59,413 nucleotides of DNA from Mariniblastus sp. GTDB lineage: Bacteria; Planctomycetota; Planctomycetia; Pirellulales; Pirellulaceae. Each line of letters opens with the position of its first letter. Position 1 is the first letter of the stretch. Shown here piece after piece: positions 27,732 to 36,754 of the stretch. Made by a program: the position numbers and the translations under genes. The stretch covers positions 1 to 59,413 of the forward strand of contig JALZWN010000130.1 in NCBI GenBank assembly GCA_023300235.1, read 5' to 3'. A model generated the notes under the pieces. That model searched no databases, was not told the DNA's origin, and saw nothing but the letters and a program-made list of their open reading frames with translations.

Positions 27732-29339
27732 ATGCCTACCGTGAAACAGCAAGGGTCATCGTCTGCCTATCGATCCGTCAAGCTCGCCCTGCGAAATCCG
27801 CGCACTTGCGTCTTGGCAACTTTATTCTTGGGAACCGCGATTGCACTGTTGCTAACGGTATTCCGCGGCGTTCCCGATCCGGCGTACACCGACGAGTTCG
27901 CGTACTTGCTGGGCGCCGACACATTCGCTTCCGGACGGCTTACCAATTCGACCCATCCGATGTGGCATCATTTTGAAACGTACCACGTCATTCATCAGCC
28001 AAGCTACATCGGCAAATACCAACCAGCACAATCCATGGTACTTGCCGTTGGGCAATTACTAGGACACCCGATTATCGGCGCTTGCTTGTCGATCGGGTTT
28101 TCGATGGCGGCGCTGGTTTGGATGCTAACTGGCTGGCTCCCACGAAAGTACAACTGGTTGATGGTGGCGTTTGTCATTTTCCATCCCACCTTTCATTTGG
28201 CTTGGGGTCAGTCGTACTGGGGAGGCGCATTGCCACTGACAGGCGCGTCGTTAATGCTGGGCGCGTTCGTTCGGCTGGACAAAACCTTCCAGATCAGGCT
28301 CGCCTTGATCGCCGCGACAGGAACAGTGCTGCTAGCCAATTGCCGGCCGTTTGAAGGTGCCGTGTTGACGGCGGTCGTTGGGATAGCATTAATCGTCAAG
28401 CTGATTAAAAACCGCAAGTGGCGTGTCCGTCCATTTTTGGCTCGTGTCATCTTGCCAGGTTTTTTGGTGCTTGGCTTAGGCGTTGCGTGGACCTTGACCT
28501 ACAACCACGCCGTGACGGGCAGTCCAATTAAAATGCCCTATCGAATCTACGAAGCGAATTACGGCTGGACGCAGTTGTTCCTCTGGCAATCCGCCGGCGA
28601 GAAACCCGACTACCGCCATCCCATCATGGATGCGGCGTACGTTTGCGACAAGGAAGCCACCGACGCGTTGTTTCAGTCTTTCGTCCAAACGGTCACCATC
28701 AAAGCAAACTCCGCGGTCGGAATTTTGAAGTTTTTCTGCGGCGGCGCCATCATCTTTGTTTTGTTGAGCATCCCGTGGTGGTTGAAAAAAACGAGATGCC
28801 AAACCGCATTCTTGCTTTTGGTTCCAGTTTTTTTGGGCGGGATGGCAACCCCTTGGGCGTACGCTCACTACTGCGCTCCCGCAGCACCGCTGGTGATCCT
28901 GCTGTTGCTGGCCAGTTGGATTGAGCTTTGGCGAATGACGCGTGCAATGCCTGCACTAAGAGTCGGACTGATCGTCGTCGTTATCGTGTTCCAGGCTTCG
29001 TGGATCTACTCAGAACTTCAAAGGCAAAACTCGATTGCTCAGCGAACTTGGGCTGCGCGGCGAACGGCGGTGGCCGAGCAGTTGATAGCCACACCGGGCC
29101 GCGATCTAGTTTTCGTCAACTATTCAGAAACGCATGTTCCGTCGCATGAATGGGTTTACAACGACGCCGACATTGACGCCTCAGAAATCGTTTGGGCGCG
29201 AGTGATGTCGGACGAAGACAATCGAGAACTAATGCAGTACTTCAACGATCGCAAAGTATGGTGGTTGGACGGCGATGTGAAACCGGCAGTTCTCAATCCG
29301 TATCGCCAAACCTTGGAAGCCGCGCCGGCAAGCGATTGA
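27732..29339 (+). CDS. Multi-pass membrane protein, GT-C glycosyltransferase-like
   Basis: The 535-residue protein has about ten hydrophobic segments. The first extracytoplasmic loop carries an acidic pair in DPAYTDEFAYLLGADTFA, the typical location of the catalytic acidic motif in GT-C enzymes (ArnT/PMT/GT39 relatives). The C-terminal about 120 residues form a soluble periplasmic domain. By analogy it would transfer a sugar from polyprenyl phosphate to a surface acceptor. It lies 64 bases after the polyprenyl GT2 gene, consistent with donor synthesis and use by one unit. Overall family membership is by pattern only. Confidence 0.78.
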   Translation: MPTVKQQGSSSAYRSVKLALRNPRTCVLATLFLGTAIALLLTVFRGVPDPAYTDEFAYLLGADTFASGRLTNSTHPMWHHFETYHVIHQPSYIGKYQPAQSMVLAVGQLLGHPIIGACLSIGFSMAALVWMLTGWLPRKYNWLMVAFVIFHPTFHLAWGQSYWGGALPLTGASLMLGAFVRLDKTFQIRLALIAATGTVLLANCRPFEGAVLTAVVGIALIVKLIKNRKWRVRPFLARVILPGFLVLGLGVAWTLTYNHAVTGSPIKMPYRIYEANYGWTQLFLWQSAGEKPDYRHPIMDAAYVCDKEATDALFQSFVQTVTIKANSAVGILKFFCGGAIIFVLLSIPWWLKKTRCQTAFLLLVPVFLGGMATPWAYAHYCAPAAPLVILLLLASWIELWRMTRAMPALRVGLIVVVIVFQASWIYSELQRQNSIAQRTWAARRTAVAEQLIATPGRDLVFVNYSETHVPSHEWVYNDADIDASEIVWARVMSDEDNRELMQYFNDRKVWWLDGDVKPAVLNPYRQTLEAAPASD

Positions 29340-29410
29340 TAAAGCCTCGCGATAAAGTAATCAGCGAAAGCCTGGTGAACGAGTGAATTGGTTCCGGCCA
29401 TTAGTCATCG

Positions 29411-29438
29411 CCAGTGGTAAGCGTAACGTTACCACCGG
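29411..29438. repeat. Palindromic interspersed element
   Basis: GTGGTAA (29414-29420) pairs with TTACCAC (29429-29435), extended by CC/GG outside. The core GTAACGTTAC is itself a perfect palindrome. A related element (GCCGGTGG...CCACCGGC) lies at 32946-32975. It is like the REP-style elements that I recall in Rhodopirellula-type intergenic regions. Confidence 0.55.
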
Positions 29439-29505
29439 CTAACGACCCAACCAAAACAACGCCCCCCCGAAACATCGGCGGTGCAAAATGCTTGGCGATT
29501 TATTT

Positions 29506-29562
29506 ATCACTAAGCGAGTTACGAATCACTTAGCGAGTTACGAATCACTTAGCTGGTTCGTC
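29506..29562. repeat. Three 19-base tandem units across a stop codon
   Basis: ATCACTAAGCGAGTTACGA, ATCACTTAGCGAGTTACGA and a third, diverged copy (ATCACTTAGCTGGTTCGTC) run in tandem. The third overlaps the last codons of the thioredoxin-like gene (stop at 29545-29547). The repeats therefore look like duplications of the gene's own 3' end. Confidence 0.7.
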
Positions 29563-30555
29563 TTTCAACGCAGCGTCCACTGCCGCGCGAAGCTTTTTAC
29601 CGTGCAGATCCCGAGCGATGATTTTCCCGTCTGGCCCAATCAGCCAAATCGAGGGAATGGCTTGAAAACCGTAAGCTTCGGCAATTTCCTCGTGACGCTT
29701 CAAATCACCCACCCAGCCTTGACGATACGCCAACGGCGTTTCTTTGAGCACCTTCCGCGCGGCATCAATGGTCTCGTCAACGCTCAAGCCAATCATCTCG
29801 AAACGTTCGCTTCCATGTTTTTTGAAAACAGATTCCATGTTCGGAAACTCCGCTCGACATGGACCACACCAAGTCGCCCAGAAATCAAACAACACGTACT
29901 TGCCACGAAAGTCCGACAGCTTGAATTCGCTGCCATCATAAGCGGTGGCCGTCCAGTCAGGAGCCTGATCGCCTGGGACTAAAACGTTCTTGAGTTTTAG
30001 CGTAAGGTTGAAATTAACTTCCTTTTTGTTTTCTCTGACGAAAAATTGATGCATCACACGAGCGCGGGCAAGCTCTTGCGAGTGTTCGTCCCCTGCGCTG
30101 GGATGCATGATATCCGCCGTAAGTTCGTACCACGCTGGTGTGACGTTTGAAAAAACGAAAGAGCCATCTTTCTCTATTTCGGTTTTGTACACTTTCCGTT
30201 TAGAGCGGGCATCTTCTACTTTGCGCAGAAAAGCTTCGTGGGCATCGGAATCCAAAAAGTCATGGTAACACGCCTTTCGCTCGTCGGAACTCATCTTGCC
30301 CCAGCCTTCTGGGCGCGGCCACTGCGGATGATTGTATTGGCCTTTGAGAGTAATGACGACCTTGTCAACTGAAAGTCCCTCCGTGTTGATTGCTTCCGGC
30401 ACTTCGGGGGGCATGTGAATTTTCCCTTGAACTGAGTAATTAACCTTTTCCGCAGCCCCCGAATCCTTTGGCGAATCCTCCTGCGCAACGATCTGGGAAG
30501 CGGCACTCAAAGTGCATACCAAACAAAGAGCCAAAAAAAATTGTTTTGTGTTCAT
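29545..30555 (-). CDS. Exported TlpA-like thioredoxin-fold protein
   Basis: 336 residues with a signal peptide (FFLALCLVCTLSAASQIVAQ). Residues about 40-190 form an N-terminal beta-rich domain, and residues about 193-330 a TlpA/ResA/AhpC-TSA thioredoxin domain: GDQAPDWTATAYDGSEFKLS, then FDFWATWCGPCRAEFP with active-site Cys230 and Cys233, and the cis-Pro region AIPSIWLIGPDGKI. It should carry out thiol-disulfide exchange in the periplasm. A second exported thioredoxin-like gene lies divergently at 31201. Its stop codon sits in a tandem repeat. Confidence 0.88.
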   Translation of the reverse strand: MNTKQFFLALCLVCTLSAASQIVAQEDSPKDSGAAEKVNYSVQGKIHMPPEVPEAINTEGLSVDKVVITLKGQYNHPQWPRPEGWGKMSSDERKACYHDFLDSDAHEAFLRKVEDARSKRKVYKTEIEKDGSFVFSNVTPAWYELTADIMHPSAGDEHSQELARARVMHQFFVRENKKEVNFNLTLKLKNVLVPGDQAPDWTATAYDGSEFKLSDFRGKYVLFDFWATWCGPCRAEFPNMESVFKKHGSERFEMIGLSVDETIDAARKVLKETPLAYRQGWVGDLKRHEEIAEAYGFQAIPSIWLIGPDGKIIARDLHGKKLRAAVDAALKDEPAK

Positions 30556-31200
30556 TAAAAGACATCCAAGTTTTGAATTGTGAACCCTGTACTTACTGGC
30601 AACGAATATGTGTCGCTAAAGCAAGCCAAGTTGACATGGCGGTAAACAATCTCTGCTCCAGTGATCGGTTGATGATTTTGCCGCGGGCCATGAACTAATC
30701 ATCTTCTATACCATTCCGCCGTCAAGCCAATTAAAAAAACGACGGGGCAGGTAAAGGCCATCACTGGCTCACCGCATGCAGACTCAAGTTACGCAAATCG
30801 ACTTTGCAAGTCGTCCCCTCTCCCAGCTCAAAGGGGTCGCCTTATCGAACCGCCTAACAATCGTCCGTTGTTCATCCGCTTTTGCCATTAAAACCAGAAC
30901 AATATTGTATGCTGGGACACTTTCAGTTGCTGTTTATTTCTAGGTCCACCGTGCGTTAGTATATCATGTAAGCTCGCTCCACAGAGTGTGCCGCCAATTT
31001 TCAGAACATCGGATCGTGTCTTCTAATTTTTTTGGAGGGGCACCTCGCGGACGCAACCACGATTGCGATCTCGAATACCTGGCCGGCTTTTTCAGCAGGA
31101 ACTTTCCCGAGCGTTAGAAAAAAACACAGTCGATTTTGGAATCGTCGTCAGCTGGCGGTTACGCAAGGTTAACTTTTCACAAATCACACTAAAGAAAAAC
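30556..31200. other. Divergent intergenic region
   Basis: 645 bases between the two thioredoxin-fold genes. I find no convincing ORF, RNA gene or clear palindrome. Both promoters presumably lie here. Confidence 0.35.
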
Positions 31201-32454
31201 ATGATGACCACTCTTAACATTTTTGACTTGCCTGAACGTCAATCGCATTTTGCTTCGCCTGTGTCGAACAAGCGAATGGCTTTGCGAAGATTGGCCAGCC
31301 TGACGTGCCTTGTCGCTTGCATCGTGTTGGCTGCAACGCCAGTCAATGCTCAGCAGCCCGAGAAAATTGTCCCCGGCTCTGCAATCAGCCTTTCTTCTGT
31401 CGCGCAGGCTCAATGGGTCCAAGGAGAAGCACCAACCTCGCTTGATCCTGACAAGGTTTATATCTTCGAATGCTGGTCTACGAAGTGCGGCCCCTGTATC
31501 GCGATGATCCCTCACGTGAACGACCTCCACAAAAAGTACTACGACCAAGGCCTACGAATCTATGGCATGAGCGTCTATGAAAACGACATTAGCAAGGTCG
31601 AAGAATTCGTCAAGGAAAAAGGCGACGGCATGTCCTACCCGGTCGCCTTCACGGGCAAAGGTGGAGCTTTTGAAACTGAATTTTTCAAGCCCGCCGGCGG
31701 AAAAGGCATCCCCCAAGCGTTCATCGTAAGAAATGGAAAATTCCTCGTGTCAGCCCGAGCTTCACGGCTCACGGAAACCTTGATCGAGTCAATCTTATCC
31801 GGCGATGAAGGTGCCAAGAAATCCGCCGTTACAATTTTGGCCGAACAAAAACACGAAGCGGAAATTGACGCTCTGGTTGCTAGTTTTCGCACGGCTCGCT
31901 CGAAAAAGGATTCGCAAGAGATGACCGTTCACATCGAATCTTTGAAAGGCATCGAACCGGATTTCCCTAATATCCCGCCGATGGAACTAGAGGTTTTAAT
32001 CTTCGACAAGAAATGGGATGCCGCCGTGACAGCCCTTAATGCACTGCCTGCAAACGATGCGCGAGATAGTTTCGTTTCGATGAATGGCATGCGGACCGCC
32101 AGGAATAATAACCCTCTTGGCTATTCGGACGAATTCATGACAGCCATGGTTAAGCAGTACTCTACCTACATTTTCGACCGCGAATATCCGGTTGGCCCAA
32201 ATCACTATGCCTGCCTGAGCATTCTGCAATGGGGCGTCGGTGACAAAGAGGCCGCCAAGGTAACAGCAGAGAAGGGGGCTGAGAATGCAACCACCTACTA
32301 CGGAGCCAGCCCATCTCGCACCGAAGCGTTCAACCAATTTTTAAAATCTGTCAACGAAGGCAGCATGCCATCGCTTAAAGATCTATCGAAGTGGCAACGA
32401 GATTCGAGAGAAAGAATCGCGGCCGAAAAAGAATCTGCAATGGACAAGAAATAG
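31201..32454 (+). CDS. Exported thioredoxin-like protein with helical C-terminal domain
   Basis: I favour the ATG at 31201 (417 aa); ATG 31276 would give a shorter n-region before the same signal peptide (LASLTCLVACIVLAATPVNA). The thioredoxin domain spans about residues 55-200, with FECWSTKCGPCIAMIPH (Cys96, Cys99) and a cis-Pro region KGIPQAFIVRNGKF. The C-terminal 200 residues are helical and TPR-like in character, without a named family. It is likely a periplasmic redox protein. The odd active site has Lys just before the first Cys (TKCGPC). An unexplained 0.8 kb gap follows. Confidence 0.82.
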   Translation: MMTTLNIFDLPERQSHFASPVSNKRMALRRLASLTCLVACIVLAATPVNAQQPEKIVPGSAISLSSVAQAQWVQGEAPTSLDPDKVYIFECWSTKCGPCIAMIPHVNDLHKKYYDQGLRIYGMSVYENDISKVEEFVKEKGDGMSYPVAFTGKGGAFETEFFKPAGGKGIPQAFIVRNGKFLVSARASRLTETLIESILSGDEGAKKSAVTILAEQKHEAEIDALVASFRTARSKKDSQEMTVHIESLKGIEPDFPNIPPMELEVLIFDKKWDAAVTALNALPANDARDSFVSMNGMRTARNNNPLGYSDEFMTAMVKQYSTYIFDREYPVGPNHYACLSILQWGVGDKEAAKVTAEKGAENATTYYGASPSRTEAFNQFLKSVNEGSMPSLKDLSKWQRDSRERIAAEKESAMDKK

Positions 32455-33240
32455 ACCACCATCGCTTTGAGTTGGAGCTCCGCAACAGGCCGGTTGCACC
32501 GCTGAACACGCTCCACTCCTATTTCAAAGGTTCTTCCGGGAATTTAGTGGCTGGCCCAATTGGCTTGGGTGCTTCATCAGTCGAGTTGGGAGCATGCTTC
32601 ACGGCTTGGAGGGTAAGAGGGCCTACTAAGTATCAGCATGCGTACGCGAGCGATGTGATTTTGGAGAAGTCCCGTGAGCATGTTTTTTGCGAAGCCTTGT
32701 AGACTCTGGCCATTTTAAACCGCGTAAGCATGGCACCCTCGCTGGCATTGGGAGCAGGCTACCTAAATGCTGTGCCCACTAAATTACCGGATGAACCTCA
32801 ATGCTTATCCGGCGTTCACGCATTTCTGAAGGTCGCTCCGAGCGTCACCGGGCTTCTTCTCCGAACATTCCCGATGCATCTTCGGGTTCTTAACTGCTTC
32901 GCAAAAGCCCGTTCACGATCTAAGCCGGAGGCTTTACAGCGACTAGCCGGTGGAAAGCGCAGCGATACCACCGGCCAACAAGCCAAAAACAAATGCTGCC
33001 CGGAGGGATGCCAGCCTCATCAATCCAATCACTTCGGATCGTATCGTGCCTCGCACAGGCGGAAGAAAGCGAGCACCGTGCATCCGTGCCCCCAACCGCG
33101 ACAAATCTGATTTCCGTTGCTCGGCTTCTATTTTGCTGGAAAATCGAAATAATGAGGGCCGGTCGTCGCCGAGGGACCAGTAGTGTCAAACCGGCGAGCG
33201 ATAACGGACTTTTTCAAATCGCAGCAGCAGCGGCTCTCCA
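32455..33240. other. Long gap with repeat remnants
   Basis: No ORF in this 786-base stretch translates to a recognisable protein. It contains the REP-like palindrome at 32946-32975 and phrases such as GCACCGTGCATCCGTGCCCC (about 33076) that read like dispersed intergenic repeats. It may be decayed sequence plus the leader of the next operon. Confidence 0.4.
32946..32975. repeat. Palindromic interspersed element
   Basis: GCCGGTGG (32946-32953) pairs perfectly with CCACCGGC (32968-32975) around a 14-base loop containing AAAGCG. The element is related to the one at 29411-29438. Confidence 0.55.
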
Positions 33241-34707
33241 GTGATTAAACGGATTGAACTCATTAACTTCATGTCTCATCGGCATACGGTCATCGAACCG
33301 GCCGATGGGTTGACGGTGTTGATCGGTCCCAACAACTGTGGCAAAAGCGCGTTCGTGACCGCGCTGCAGATTCTCTGCCATAACTCGAAGTCCGGTTTCG
33401 TCCTGCGACACGGCGAAAAGAAGTGCGAGGTCATCGTCGAAACGACCGACGGGCACGTGATCAACTGGAGCCGCAAAAAGAACGGCTCGGGAATTTACGT
33501 CATCGATGGCGAGCCCTTTGACCGCTTGCGAGGTTCAGTGCCGGCGAAGGTGCACGAGATCCTGAAGATGCCGAAGGTGCAATGTGACAAAGAAGAGTTC
33601 GACGTGCACTTTGGCGAACAAAGCGAACCCGTGTTTTTGCTGCGAGACCGCGGCAAGGCCTCGGCTCAGTTCTTTGCGTCGTCTTCGGATGCCACGCACT
33701 TGGTCGCCATGCAGAGCCTGCACAAATCAAAAGTGCTCGTCAACAAACGCGACTTTAAACAACTGACCAGGCAGCAAGAATCACTCACCGAGCAATTAGA
33801 ATCGCTGAAGCCGGTCGACAAGCTTGAGGAAACACTCGCCGCTGCCGAAAAACAGCACCTTGAGCTGCAAGCCGCCGCGACCAAGCTTGAGCAAATCAAA
33901 CAATTGATGTCGGCCATCACAACCTCGCAATCGAATTATGATCGCTATTCAAAACAAGCCACGCCGCTGCAGAAGCTAATCGCTCCACCCGAAATCAAAG
34001 ACGAACGGCCACTACGCGAATTGGTCGCCAGCATGAAGATCGCGCAAACGAATTTAGATCGGCACTCAAAACAAGCCACTCAACTTCAGTCACTGGCCAC
34101 CCCACCGGAGATCAAAGACGAACGGCCGCTACGCGAGTTGATCGCCAGCATCGAGTCCACCGCCGCTCGCGGTGTCGTCAGCCAATCAATGTCCGCCGCA
34201 TTTGGCAAACTCTCGCCCTCACCTGCGATCAAACCCGCCGAACCGCTGGAAGGCCTGTTGCAACAAATCAAATCCAAACAAGCCACCGGCGGGCAAGCGA
34301 CGAAACTGGCCACGGCCTTCGAGTCGCTTTCGCCAGCTCCCGAGATCGCGGACACGAAAGCCCTTCAACGACTTTTGCAAAAACTACAAGACCGACAACG
34401 CACCAGCGAGATCTCCGAACGCTTGCTGGCGACCGTTTCGAACGCTCCGCCATTGCCAAAACAAACCGACATCGTCGCGTTCAGCCAAACGCTCGATTCG
34501 ATCGGCACCAAACAACGACAGGTGACGCAAAAAGCCGATCTTTGCAAACAAGCCAACGAAGAACTAGTCGCGTTGCAGATCGAGTTTGAAGTGTGGGTCG
34601 ATGCCAACCCGGTTTGCCCGACCTGCGGTAGTGAAACTGACGCACAGCATTTACTTGAACACCAAGACCACGCTGGTCTCAAGTCTTCGGGAGAGTCTCG
34701 TGGCTAA
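33241..34707 (+). CDS. N-terminal half of a split Rad50/SbcC-like ATPase (Walker A, half zinc hook)
   Basis: A GTG start at 33241 gives 488 residues beginning IKRIELINFMSHRHTVIEP, the normal Rad50/SbcC/RecF N-terminus. Walker A is GPNNCGKS at residues 29-36, and FLLRDRGKASAQFFAS matches the segment after the Q-loop. Instead of a very long coiled coil there is a short coil (about 165-235), then five tandem 39-residue units (239-433, pattern LxxLxxPPEIKDxRPLREL). Near the end sits CPTC (459-462), the Rad50 zinc-hook motif. The protein then stops: signature motif, Walker B and H-loop are missing and occur in the protein encoded at 36083. Overlap with the nuclease gene (8 bases) implies coupled translation. 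Confidence 0.85.
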   Translation: MIKRIELINFMSHRHTVIEPADGLTVLIGPNNCGKSAFVTALQILCHNSKSGFVLRHGEKKCEVIVETTDGHVINWSRKKNGSGIYVIDGEPFDRLRGSVPAKVHEILKMPKVQCDKEEFDVHFGEQSEPVFLLRDRGKASAQFFASSSDATHLVAMQSLHKSKVLVNKRDFKQLTRQQESLTEQLESLKPVDKLEETLAAAEKQHLELQAAATKLEQIKQLMSAITTSQSNYDRYSKQATPLQKLIAPPEIKDERPLRELVASMKIAQTNLDRHSKQATQLQSLATPPEIKDERPLRELIASIESTAARGVVSQSMSAAFGKLSPSPAIKPAEPLEGLLQQIKSKQATGGQATKLATAFESLSPAPEIADTKALQRLLQKLQDRQRTSEISERLLATVSNAPPLPKQTDIVAFSQTLDSIGTKQRQVTQKADLCKQANEELVALQIEFEVWVDANPVCPTCGSETDAQHLLEHQDHAGLKSSGESRG

Positions 34708-35788
34708 AAAGACGACAACCAAAACTAAAGCGACGGCTAGGAAAAAAACGCCTGCCAAAAAAGCTTCTACCAAAAAGAAAGCAACGCGAACCGCCGGCGC
34801 CACCGAACCAGATTTTGTTGGAGCGTTATTCATCGGCGACCCGCACGTCGATGCACGCACACCGATCTTTCGCAAGGACGATTTTGCGGAAACCATCCTT
34901 GGGAAAATCGAGTGGTGCCTCGAATACGCTCGCCAAGAAAACCTACAACCCGTTTTCCTGGGCGATTTATTTGAAAAACCTCGCGGAAACCCGAACTGGA
35001 TCGTTCACCGGTTGATCGAGATCTTATCGCCTCATCGCCCCATCGGAATCTATGGGAACCATGATTGCGCTGACGTTGGTTTGACCGAGAACGATTCGCT
35101 TTCGATTTTGATCGCCGCGGGTTGCTACCGGATGGTCAGCCAAACTTCGGTCTACCGAGCGATGATGAACGACCGCGAAGTGTTCATCGGCGGTTCCTCT
35201 TATCGCGAGCCAATCCCGGAAGAGTTTCGTTTGCCTCCGCGGAAGGCTCAAGGGCTGTTCGACAACGATCCACTGGCGATCTGGATCACTCACCACGACA
35301 TCGGCTTTCCCGGCTACGATAACGCTAGGCTTGATCCGCACCAGATCACGAACGTCGAACTTTTAATCAACGGCCACATTCATCGCCGGCTCGAATCGGT
35401 CCAAGCCGGAACGACGCTTTGGATGACGCCGGGCAATATCGCTCGCCGCAGTCGCGGCGAGGCTGCCGTCCAACACGCACCGGCGGCGATGAGACTGGAC
35501 GTGCAGCCGGAATCCTATGACATTTCGTTTGTTGAGATCCCTCATGGTTCCGTGGAGGAGGTTTTCCAAGAACTACTTCCGGGGCAAGTCGAATCGGACC
35601 TACAGCAGTCGAACTTTGTCACCGGATTGGCTGAATTGACGACGCAAAAAACAAAAGGCGGCTTAGGTCTAATTCGTTTTTTGGAGGACAACGTCCAACA
35701 AATGGAAACACCTGTCGCCGAAGTCGTGCTTGCTTTGGCTGACGAAGTTTTAGAACACAACCAACCGGAGATCGATCATCATGCCTGA
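34700..35788 (+). CDS. Mre11/SbcD-like metallophosphoesterase nuclease
   Basis: The start is GTG at 34700, overlapping the previous stop by 8 bases, with GGGAGAG upstream; the product has 362 residues. After a Lys/Thr/Ala-rich basic tail of about 35 residues (possible DNA contact) the calcineurin-like phosphoesterase motifs appear in order: GDPHVD, FLGDLFEKP, IYGNHDC, WITHHDI and INGHIHRRLES. That is the full metal-ligand set of Mre11/SbcD. The capping region is shorter than in SbcD. Sitting between two halves of a Rad50-like ATPase, it is expected to be the nuclease of the complex. The next gene overlaps by 8 bases. Confidence 0.9.
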   Translation: MAKKTTTKTKATARKKTPAKKASTKKKATRTAGATEPDFVGALFIGDPHVDARTPIFRKDDFAETILGKIEWCLEYARQENLQPVFLGDLFEKPRGNPNWIVHRLIEILSPHRPIGIYGNHDCADVGLTENDSLSILIAAGCYRMVSQTSVYRAMMNDREVFIGGSSYREPIPEEFRLPPRKAQGLFDNDPLAIWITHHDIGFPGYDNARLDPHQITNVELLINGHIHRRLESVQAGTTLWMTPGNIARRSRGEAAVQHAPAAMRLDVQPESYDISFVEIPHGSVEEVFQELLPGQVESDLQQSNFVTGLAELTTQKTKGGLGLIRFLEDNVQQMETPVAEVVLALADEVLEHNQPEIDHHA

Positions 35789-36080
35789 TTCTAATCAAAC
35801 CATCGAACAACTTAAAAAACGCTTTGAAGAACTTTCACTGCAGAAAGTCAAATACGAAACTCAGCGTGACGCCGCGGCAAGCGAACTGGCTGATCTAAAG
35901 CAACAGGCCCTCGAACTCTACGGCAGCGACGATGTGGCTCAACTGGAAAAAATGCTGTCTGAAATGAAAACCGACAACGAAAAGAAACGCAGCGAGTACC
36001 AAGCGTCATTGGACGAAATCGATTCGAACTTGCAGGCCGTCCAAGAGTCGTTCAATGCCGCTCAGGAAACGGAAGCTTAA
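35781..36080 (+). CDS. Small coiled-coil protein in the split Rad50-Mre11 operon
   Basis: 99 residues, almost entirely heptad-like helix (IEQLKKRFEELSLQKVKYET, VAQLEKMLSEMKTDNEKKRS), with one break around LYGSDD, suggesting a helical hairpin. No other domain. The ATG lies inside the end of the nuclease gene, and the ATPase-half gene follows after 2 bases. I infer that it either supplies missing coiled-coil length or bridges the two half-ATPases; this is not a known family to me. Confidence 0.8.
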   Translation: MPDSNQTIEQLKKRFEELSLQKVKYETQRDAAASELADLKQQALELYGSDDVAQLEKMLSEMKTDNEKKRSEYQASLDEIDSNLQAVQESFNAAQETEA

Positions 36081-36082
36081 CC

Positions 36083-36754
36083 ATGACCGCTGATTCGCCT
36101 TCCGCCCCCAACGGGACTTCCGAAAACCCCGCACTCAAAGCCCCCGTTGCCCTCCGCCGGACGCTCGACCGCATGCGCTGGCAACGAGAGCAATTGCAGG
36201 GCGAACTAAAAACCACCAACGAAAAATTGACTCAGGCCACTGCTTACCTTGAGCTGGCCGACCAGGTTACCGATACGTTGGATGAACTCAGCCAAACGTT
36301 GTTCGAACAAGTACTTGGCGTGCTGCGTGAAAAGCTGTCGATTGCGATTCAAGAAGTGTTAGAACAACCGGTGATGTTCCGCGCGGACGCGAGCTTCAAA
36401 CGCGGCGCGGCGAGCCTTGAGTTTTCGGTCGAACGCAACGGCAATCAAGAGGACGTCAACCGAGGGCAGGGCGGGTCAGTGCAGAATGTGCTGAGCGTCG
36501 GGCTGCGGTTGTTTGCTTTGGCTCGACTGGACGAGAACGAGCATCGGCGTTTTTTGATTTTGGACGAACAAGACTGCTGGTTGAGGCCTGAACTGGTGCC
36601 GCGACTGGTGAACATCGTTTCGCGTGCTGCCAAAGAGCTGAACTTCCAGGTCATCATGATCTCTCACCACGATGTTAATCTGTTTGATCAGTATGCGGAT
36701 AAAATTTACCAGTTTGATCCGGTAGGGGATCAAGTCATGGTTCAAACGCTTTAA
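36083..36754 (+). CDS. C-terminal half of a split Rad50/SbcC-like ATPase (signature, Walker B)
   Basis: 223 residues: a disordered start, a coil (about 25-75), then an ABC/SMC C-lobe. The signature-like motif GQGGSVQNVLSVGLRL is at 128-143, Walker B FLILDEQD at 157-164 with the catalytic Glu, and the H-loop in IMISHHD (195-196). There is no Walker A. It complements the protein encoded at 33241, so one complete ATPase head would need both. The E-to-Q pattern DEQD after Walker B differs from the usual DEP/DEA. Its 3' 279 bases are antisense to the convergent TPR-like gene. Confidence 0.85.
   Translation: MTADSPSAPNGTSENPALKAPVALRRTLDRMRWQREQLQGELKTTNEKLTQATAYLELADQVTDTLDELSQTLFEQVLGVLREKLSIAIQEVLEQPVMFRADASFKRGAASLEFSVERNGNQEDVNRGQGGSVQNVLSVGLRLFALARLDENEHRRFLILDEQDCWLRPELVPRLVNIVSRAAKELNFQVIMISHHDVNLFDQYADKIYQFDPVGDQVMVQTL

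Noticed and set aside
33241..36754. Restriction or defence-island interpretation of the split ATPase operon
   Set aside because: There are no nuclease-toxin, methylase or other defence genes adjacent, and the motifs fit Mre11-Rad50 specifically; a defence role remains possible but is unsupported here.
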